A model generated the notes under the pieces. It worked only from the letters and a program-made list of their open reading frames with translations. It was not told the origin of the DNA and made no database searches. The translations under genes and the position numbers were made by a program. A DNA stretch of 64,000 nt from Ailanthus altissimus (Eukaryota; Streptophyta; Magnoliopsida; Sapindales; Simaroubaceae), in NCBI GenBank assembly GCA_946807835.1, contig OX327690.1:17704501-17768500 (forward strand), read 5' to 3'. This document shows positions 58,459 to 64,000 of the stretch, one piece after another; the first letter of the stretch is position 1, and each line of letters starts with the position of its first letter.

Positions 58459-61400
58459 ATGAGGCTCTCTTCAGCTGGTCTGAGTCCCCAAACACAAGAA
58501 GGTATTCTTAGTTTGTTACTGCTTGTGGCTCTGGAATCTGTCTCTCTGTCTCTGTCTCTCTCCCTCTCCTTGTGTTTTGGTCTCTGTGCTATTGTTCTTT
58601 GTTTCCTCTTCTGGGTTAGCTTTTGTTCATGGGGTAGTCTAGTGTCTTTGTGGGATTTGAGATGTCTATAGGCTCCATTTGGCTGGAAAGAAGATGCAGA
58701 AAAATGATAAAGAAACTTTTAATATTTGTTACCCAGTTAAATTTTCCATGTAGTTGGGTTTTACTCTTTTGTTTTTTCCCCTCTTCGGGTTTCAAAGTTG
58801 CAGCTTACTTTTTATGGGTATTCTTCTCGGTTTATTTCTTCCACTTTCTGAGTGACCAAACATCGATGTAGCTACATCTTGTTGCTTTTATCTTTCTTCT
58901 GCCTCTGGAACCTAGCAATCGGTCATTCAGAACCTTTGATATGTTCCATCTTTTTTCCAGAAAAGCCACACTGATGGTTATTTCATTTGGTCATGTTAAG
59001 GCCCTTAGATTGCATATATTGTGCTCACTATTTGAATTTATGGAAACTGTGACCTTGAATCGAATTTTTGGAAACTTTGACTATATTTCTTCCTGAAAAT
59101 TTACGAGGCTTTTAAATTAATTTTGCAGGGGAGAGGAGGGTTTTGAACTCTGAACTTTGGCATGCCTGTGCTGGTCCTCTGGTTTCTCTTCCTGCTGTTG
59201 GAAGCCGTGTAGTGTATTTCCCACAAGGCCACAGTGAGCAGGTTGGTTTTTTTGAAAGTGGGGGATCTATTTGGTGCAGATAATATGTGTTAACTTGTTT
59301 TTGTTTTTCTGAATGAAGAATGAATCATGATTGAGAAACATGAAGTTGTTTTGCGTGCATTTCTTTTGTAATTTCAACTTTCAATGATTAGTATTTTTGC
59401 TTCCTACCAAGAAGTCTTGTAATAGAGTTAAGAAGTCCTGCAATTAGAGTTATTTGTTGTGAACTGTGACCATGATGGCTGATTGTTTATTGTGTGTGCA
59501 TTTGCATTAGGCCTTGTCTTTTAGTTTAGTTGTGTTGTTTTCATGGTGCCAAGGTATGATATCCTCCACCTGAAGCAATTTTTTCTGTAACATCTCTTCT
59601 TGTTTGAGTAATAGGTAACGATATGTGATATATTTTCTGGTATTTGTTCCTTGTGCATGTTTATATCTTAGAATGGTTGCACATAGATTATCTAATCTGA
59701 ACATGCCGTTATGGATTTACATATTTAACTTCTACTAGTTTAAATGATTCATAGAAATTAAATATGTTAGTCTGCAAACAACCTTCTTCTCAATTGTATC
59801 TCTCTTCTAATTTTCGTAGGTGGCTGCATCAACTAATAGGGAAGTGGATGCCCATATCCCTAACTACCCAAGCTTGCCTCCTCAACTTATCTGTCAGCTG
59901 CACAATGTGACCATGCATGTAAGGGTGTTTTTATTTCTTCAGTATATGATTTAGGCATTCCTATAGTCTTGTCACTAAAAGCTCTTTGTTTTGTCAACTT
60001 CAGGCAGATATTGAGACAGATGAAGTATATGCGCAGATGACCTTGCAGCCACTGAGCCCGGTATGCTGCTTTGCTTACATTTGGCTGTTCATTAATTTGT
60101 TCTTGAAGTGCTTCACATGAAAATATCCTTATGGTGTAGCAAGAGCAAAAGGAGGCGTACCTCCCTGCAGAGTTGGGAGCCCCAAGCAAACAGCCAACAA
60201 ATTATTTTTGTAAAACGTTGACAGCCAGTGACACAAGTACTCATGGAGGGTTCTCTGTTCCTCGACGGGCAGCTGAAAAAGTATTTCCTCCACTGGTAAG
60301 TCATCTACATCATTCAAGTATATTACTATCCTCTTTAGGTTCTCCCAAGGCCTAAGAACTAGTGTATTATTCATGATTGATTTGCAGGACTTCTCCCAGC
60401 AGCCCCCAGCTCAAGAGTTGATTGCGAGGGATCTGCATGACAATGAATGGAAATTTAGACATATATTTCGAGGTAAATTTCTTGCTCCCAAACCAAGAAA
60501 AGAAAAATGAAATAAACTGTTTGGGTTCTGATTATGTTCTCATATGGTATTAGAAGATGGGAAAAAGGAAAAAGGTGACGTTATGAAATTCCTTTTATCA
60601 TTGGGCACTGTTGCTTTGACCCCACAATTACTCATGTAAGGAATCGTGATTAATATTGACTATCCCCGTCTTTTATTGTGTTGGGTATTTAGATGATGTT
60701 TCTTCTGTGCACCCCACCGAAGTCTTATCTTCTTTTGGTTCTTTGACTAGAATGGACTTTAGTAGCACATATTGGTATGCTAGACAAGTAGCTCATAACT
60801 TTGTGTCGGATGCTCAAAGTACTGGAACTTGTTTATAAGTTGATCGAGTGTTTTTACATTTGATCTATAGTTGAACTTGGGTAATCCTTTTGTTCTTATT
60901 TGTTCGGCAATTCAACCTTTTTATTTTACAGCTTGCCTTCTACATATGCTTTATCTTTACTGATAAGTTTTGGTAAACGATTGATTATGTTAGTGAGTTC
61001 TGAAATTTGGTCAAAGGACAAAAAACTATGGTAATTAAGTTAAATACTTTTTTCCTAATATAGGTTGGAAATTGTACTGCTAATTGCAAATGTTATCAGT
61101 TCTTTCTCATCTATAAAATAAAGTGATTTATACCTGCCATTGAAACAAACTGCAACGGTTTCAAGATTATTATCACTTCTCTTTGTGCAGGCCAACCCAA
61201 AAGGCACCTCCTTACAACTGGATGGAGTGTGTTTGTAAGTGCTAAAAGACTTGTTGCTGGTGACTCGGTACTTTTTATCTGGTAGGCAACTGATAAGTTT
61301 TCCAGATATTTCTGCTATTTTTCCTACTTTCACACTTGCATCATGATATAGGATATAGTAGTTCTTTCCTATATGTGCTTGAGTTGACCTTTGGGATAGG

Positions 61401-63973
61401 TCTGCTTTATTTGAACAATTTTGGGTCCTCTGACTTGCATTTCTTCTTGGATACTCATCAAAGATATGGCATATTCACTTAAAATGAAATTCCATTCATG
61501 TGCATGCTCTCCTGCTGATTTTATGCTTCTTTTCATAAGGTTTGTTAAATGGTATGCATCTCTCATTTTCCCATCCAGATTCACTTTAGCATATGCCATT
61601 CTGGAACTATTAGGAAATCACTTGCTATGTGTCCTGCGATATTTTGACTAATATATGTTTCTATCACCAGGAATGAGAAAAATCAATTATTCCTTGGTAT
61701 CCGCCGTGCTAATCGACCACCAACTGTAATGCCTTCATCAGTTTTATCAAGCGATAGCATGCACTTGGGCCTTCTAGCTGCTGCAGCTCATGCAGCTGCA
61801 ACAAATAGCCGTTTTACTATATTTTATAACCCAAGGTTTGACCTGGTGCATGTGGTTAAAGTTAATTTTTTTTACTTAATATATGTTTAAATTCAAATCT
61901 TTCATTCAGGGCTAGTCCATCAGAGTTTGTGATTCCCCTGGTCAAGTACGTTAAAGCAGCCTATCACACTCGTGTTTCTGTTGGAATGCGCTTTAGGATG
62001 CTGTTTGAAACAGAAGAATCAAGTGTGCGTCGGTAGGTTTCAGGCCTTTAGTCATTTCTGTCACTATGATTTCTGCATTGCTATAATTATTTAGTAATTA
62101 GTAATTTTTTTGTTTTATCTTTTTGTTATTTACTTTCTAAGGAACAATTCTAAATTTTAAGCATTGGTCTTGGGATGTCTAGGAGTTGAAGTACTCGCTT
62201 TTTTATTTGACCTTCAATCTGCATTTGTGTATCATCTTGGATAATTTCTTGTCTTATTTTTTACAGGAAGTATGATTCTTTAAATTTTCACATTTGACAA
62301 TTTCTTCCTATTTTTTTTCTTTCTAATTTGTATGTTTTTATCCAGCTACATGGGTACAATAACTGGCATAGGTGACTTAGATCCTGTTAAGTGGCCGAAT
62401 TCACATTGGCGATCAGTCAAGGTTCTTTATCATATCATTTATTTTAATCTATGACTTTTCTATGAATGTTCATTGGTTGGAATATTGCGTCATTAGTGTT
62501 AAAATTTCCTGAAAATTGTAATGAGTTTTAACTCAATGAATGCAGGTTGGTTGGGATGAATCAACTGCAGGGGAGAGGCAGCCAAGGGTGTCGCTGTGGG
62601 AGATCGAACCATTAACTACATTCCCGATGTATCCATCTCCATTTCCAATGAGGCTTAAGCGACCATGGCCACCTGGACTACCAACTTTCCACAGTATGCT
62701 TGTCTACTAACTTTACACAATAATATGCATATACTAACTTCTGACAATTTCCGGTTTTTATCTCCTAATCTCCCTCCCTTTTGCATGTGGACATCCAGGA
62801 CTGATATTTTTTTATTCTTTTTGCTCTTAAGGTATTAAAGATGAAGATCTGGGAATAAATTCTCAACTTATGTGGCTCCGAGGAGATGCGGATCGTGGAA
62901 TGCAATCTCTGAACTTTCAGGGACTTGGAGTTACACCATGGATGCAACCAAGGTTAGATGCTTCAATGCTTGGTTTACAAACTGACATGTACCAAGCTAT
63001 GGCTGCTGCTGCACTTCGAGAGATGAGGGCTGTAGATCCTTCAAAATCCAATGCTACATCCCTTCTGCAATTCCAGCAACCCCAGAATCTCCCCAGCAGG
63101 ACTGTCACATTAATGCAGCCTCAGATGATACAGCAATCTAATCCTCAGCAGACATTTCTTCTAGGTGTTCAAGAAAACCAGCATCAATCTCAGTCCCAGG
63201 CACACAGTCAGTCTCAAATGCTTCAACCACAGTTGCAGCATTCGCACTCTTTCAATAATCAACATCTGCAGCAGCAGCAGCAGCAGGTTGACCATCAGCA
63301 GATTCCAAGCAGAGTCTCCACTATGTCACAGTTTGCTTCAGTCTCCCAATCACAGTCACCACCAATGCAAGCTATCTCTTCACTCTGCCAGCAGCAGAAT
63401 TTCTCTGATTCAAATGGGAACCCTGTGACGACCTCTATTGTTTCTCCCCTGCACAGTCTCTTGGGTTCATACACTCGGGATGAATCATCACACCTGCTTA
63501 ACTTGCCTAGGAGCACTCCTTTGATACCTTCTCCTACGTGGCCTTCTAAGCGAGCTGCAGTTGAACCTCTTTTTTCTTCCGGAACTCCTCAATGTGTTCT
63601 GCCTCCAGTAGAACAATTGGGGCCACCTCATACAACTCTCTCTCAGAACTCTGTTTCATTGCCCCCCTTTCCTGGTAGGGAGTGTTCAATAGATCAGGAA
63701 GGGAGTGCTGATCCACACAGCCATTTTTTATTTGGCGTTAATATAGAGCCCTCATCTCTTCTGATTCAGAATGAGATGTCAAGCATTGGGGGAGTTGGGA
63801 CTAATAGTGACTCCACGACTATACCCTTTGCTTCTAATTATATGAGCAATGGAGGCACCGATTTTTCAGTTAATCCTGCAATTGCACCTTCTAGTTGCAT
63901 TGATGAATCTGGTTTCCTGCAGTCTCCAGAAAACGTGGGCCAAGTAAACCCACCAAACAGAACCTTTGTTAAG
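58459..63973 (+). CDS. ARF6: Auxin response factor ARF6-like (3' end missing)
   Basis: Twelve coding exons: 58459-58501, 59129-59241, 59820-59918, 60004-60060, 60140-60295, 60388-60472, 61191-61281, 61671-61835, 61910-62032, 62346-62421, 62546-62693, 62832-63973. All introns are GT-AG, phases agree throughout, and the joined frame is 766 codons. The start [16 protein letters not shown] is the ARF6/8 N-terminus. The B3 DNA-binding domain is at about 127-228, with H139, R184 and R189 at the positions that contact the auxin response element in ARF1. The dimerisation/auxin_resp region is at about 250-337, and a Q-rich activator middle region from about 440 on. Clade-A activators of this type control auxin-responsive transcription in the nucleus. 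The C-terminal PB1 domain (Aux/IAA binding) and, by homology, the miR167 site lie past the window edge. Choice of ARF6 over ARF8 rests on the long Q-rich region and ending similarity. Confidence 0.95.
60140..61281 (+). other. ARF B3 DNA-binding domain exons 5-7
   Basis: These exons (60140-60295, 60388-60472, 61191-61281) encode [48 protein letters not shown] and [19 protein letters not shown], ending at [11 protein letters not shown]. All residues expected for TGTC recognition are present. Intron 6 (60473-61190, 718 bp) splits the domain between R184 and Q186. Frames on the complementary strand here (59887-60374) are shadows. Confidence 0.95.
62832..63973 (+). other. ARF exon 12: Q-rich activation region
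   Basis: The largest exon encodes residues 386-766. It holds [20 protein letters not shown], a Q-rich stretch at about 465-545 including six consecutive Q codons, and the conserved ARF6/8 segments [20 protein letters not shown] and [16 protein letters not shown], then TFVK before the donor at 63974. The acceptor is CTTAAG, less usual than CAG. Translation past the donor would stop after four residues (VSCF). Confidence 0.9.
63269..63286 (+). repeat. (CAG)6 in ARF coding sequence
   Basis: Six uninterrupted CAG codons encode the longest pure Q run (residues 532-537) in the activation region. Such runs vary in length between ARF6 orthologues and between accessions in other plants. Confidence 0.95.
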
Positions 63974-64000
63974 GTTAGCTGCTTTTGAACATTATGGCTT

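Noticed and set aside
58414..58671. 85-residue ORF at the ARF start as an alternative protein
   Set aside because: It reads from upstream of the ARF ATG through exon 1 into the CT-rich part of intron 1. The GT-AG splice at 58501/58502 and the match EGE...[14 protein letters not shown] decide for the spliced form.
59887..60374. Overlapping minus-strand ORFs of 63-100 residues
   Set aside because: They are complementary-strand shadows of ARF exons 3 to 6 and their introns.

Overview
The window is plant nuclear DNA, most likely from a eudicot. The evidence is a spliced ARF6-type auxin response factor gene with GT-AG introns and about 57 kb of AT-rich, nested, decayed plant retrotransposons. I cannot name the species. 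There are no bacterial-type operons, no CRISPR array and no convincing tRNA or rRNA gene.

Layout. Positions 1-1100 hold a LINE fragment and hAT-type MITEs. Positions 2.6-5.2 kb carry an LTR-like repeat, two strictly periodic tandem arrays (76/50 bp and 25 bp) and a minus-strand fragment resembling the plant Transposase_28 (putative gypsy type transposon) protein. Positions 5.3-20.6 kb are a nest of Ty1/copia remnants with about 2.3 kb LTRs. Some of these LTRs are head-on inverted, and one copia body is split by a 2.7 kb LTR of Del/Tekay appearance. Positions 20.6-28.9 kb hold a 309 bp foldback MITE, a copia-like solo LTR, a solo LTR nested inside another LTR, a LINE reverse transcriptase fragment and an unrecognised GC-richer block. 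Positions 28.9-33.5 kb are mostly featureless AT-rich DNA plus a long-TIR element carrying a cluster of W-box cores. Positions 33.5-53.4 kb are one large, probably non-autonomous LTR element. Its minus-strand Transposase_28-like reading frame is interrupted by a complete 11.8 kb copia element with a perfect 5 bp target duplication (TTGTG), and the region upstream of that frame contains a separate solo LTR. Positions 53.4-57.4 kb are AT-rich intergenic DNA with another long-TIR element.

The only intact host gene starts at 58459 and leaves the window after its twelfth coding exon (63973). It encodes 766 residues: the B3 DNA-binding domain, the ARF dimerisation/auxin_resp region and the glutamine-rich activation region. 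The PB1 domain, and by homology the miR167 target site, lie beyond the right edge. Its roughly 1 kb leader contains at least five short upstream ORFs.

The most unusual material is the shared layout of two retroelement remnants (LTR, periodic tandem array, antisense Transposase_28-like frame), the exact periodicity of their arrays, two large LTR-derived inverted repeats that could give hairpin RNA, and a GC-rich motif shared by otherwise different elements. All transposon family names here come from reading the sequence, without a database search.
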